A DNA stretch of 14,944 nucleotides, from positions 14,358-29,301 of the forward strand of contig DIRG01000118.1 of assembly GCA_002427475.1 (NCBI GenBank), given 5' to 3'. Under the pieces are notes generated by a model. It did not search any database, had not been told where the DNA came from, and was given only the letters and a program-made list of their open reading frames with translations. The DNA is from Mageeibacillus sp. UBA5442. GTDB taxonomy: Bacteria > Bacillota > Clostridia > Saccharofermentanales > DTU023. Below, in pieces: positions 14,570-14,944 of the stretch. Within the stretch, counting starts at the first letter, position 1; each line of letters starts with the position of its first letter. Position numbers and translations under genes: made by a program.

Positions 14570-14944
14570 TGAGCTGGTATTTAGAACAAGGAACTGACGC
14601 GGATGTTGTTGTCTCCTCTCGTGTCCGCTTAGCACGCAACCTCAGCGATACTCACTTTCCGTGGCGTCTCTCCGGCGCAGAAGCTAGGGGGGTGGCAGAG
14701 AGGGTGGCAGACGCCTTCGCCATCGTGGCTGAAGACAGTGAGCGCGGCCTCTTAAAGGTCCCGCTGGATTCGGTGGGGGATATCAATAAACTTGCCTTAG
14801 CAGAGCGTCGTCTAATCAGCCGCAATATGCTGAAAGACGATCTGCCACGATCATTGCTGCTTTTTTCCGTTGAAAAAGGCGGCGTCTTGGGCAACGAGGA
14901 AGACCATCTGCGGATTCAAACTATGCGCGCAGGTTTTGCTCTGG
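14569..14944 (+). CDS. mcsB: McsB protein-arginine kinase, cut off by the window end
   Basis: The first 125 residues of the arginine kinase related to phosphagen kinases, which phosphorylates arginines in CtsR and in proteins marked for ClpCP degradation. VVSSRVRLARN (14-24) is the nucleotide-binding arginine motif of the family. RRLISRNM (80-87) and the highly conserved NEEDHLRIQ (109-117) follow. The frame is open to the last base, and the catalytic cysteine and C-terminal domain lie beyond the window. The N-terminus is shorter than in B. subtilis. The start is set by AGGAGG (14556-14561) seven bases upstream, inside the end of mcsA. clpC would be the expected next gene, which cannot be checked here. 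Confidence 0.95.
   Translation, partial: MSWYLEQGTDADVVVSSRVRLARNLSDTHFPWRLSGAEARGVAERVADAFAIVAEDSERGLLKVPLDSVGDINKLALAERRLISRNMLKDDLPRSLLLFSVEKGGVLGNEEDHLRIQTMRAGFAL

Noticed and set aside
1..14944. A mobile element, CRISPR array, defence island or novel multi-gene system
   Set aside because: No transposase, integrase, spaced direct repeats, attachment sites or unknown gene cluster were seen. Every long open region is accounted for by core genes.

Overview
The window looks like part of a chromosome from a Gram-positive Clostridia-type bacterium (Firmicutes/Bacillota) of moderate GC content. The case rests on gene content: a ctsR-mcsA-mcsB heat-shock operon, a MurT/GatD pair, Firmicutes-type RpoB and RpoC, strong AGGAGG-type ribosome binding sites, and U-tailed hairpin terminators. 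I cannot name the genus. An anaerobic fermenter of the Clostridia is an inference.

Layout. (1) Positions 1-1492, plus strand: the 3' part of a HlyC/CorC-type CBS-domain membrane protein, overlapping by one base a HAD-superfamily phosphatase. (2) 1493-1603: a short gap with two tandem hairpins, the second resembling a terminator. (3) 1604-3259, plus: a membrane-anchored PrsA/SurA-like parvulin foldase, ended by a hairpin at 3282-3314 that can also serve the convergent genes on the other strand. (4) 5492-3334, minus: murT-gatD, coding for a lipid II amidation-type complex. Here the GatD partner lacks the expected glutaminase cysteine and histidine. (5) 5493-5725: a divergent intergenic region holding the rpoB promoter and a leader of about 160 nt with inverted repeats. 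(6) 5726-13229, plus: rpoB and rpoC, closed by a strong terminator at 13253-13290. (7) 13327 to the window end, plus: the ctsR operon, with a good extended -10 promoter overlapped by a CtsR-box-like operator, then ctsR, mcsA and the start of mcsB.

How the genes work together. rpoB and rpoC encode the two large RNA polymerase subunits and form a self-contained transcription unit. The usual rplJ-rplL genes upstream and rpsL-rpsG-fusA genes downstream are absent, so the familiar ribosomal/RNAP cluster is broken here on both sides. CtsR, McsA and McsB form the class III heat-shock control circuit: CtsR represses, the McsA/McsB arginine kinase inactivates CtsR, and the Clp protease acts downstream. 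The operator over the first promoter implies autoregulation. MurT and GatD normally amidate the D-glutamate of lipid II, and the foldase acts on exported proteins, so the middle of the window has a cell-envelope theme.

Most of the window is ordinary core genome. I found no mobile element, CRISPR array, RNA gene or defence system. The points most worth a second look are the GatD without catalytic residues, the isolated rpoBC unit with a structured leader, and the hairpin pair in front of the foldase gene.
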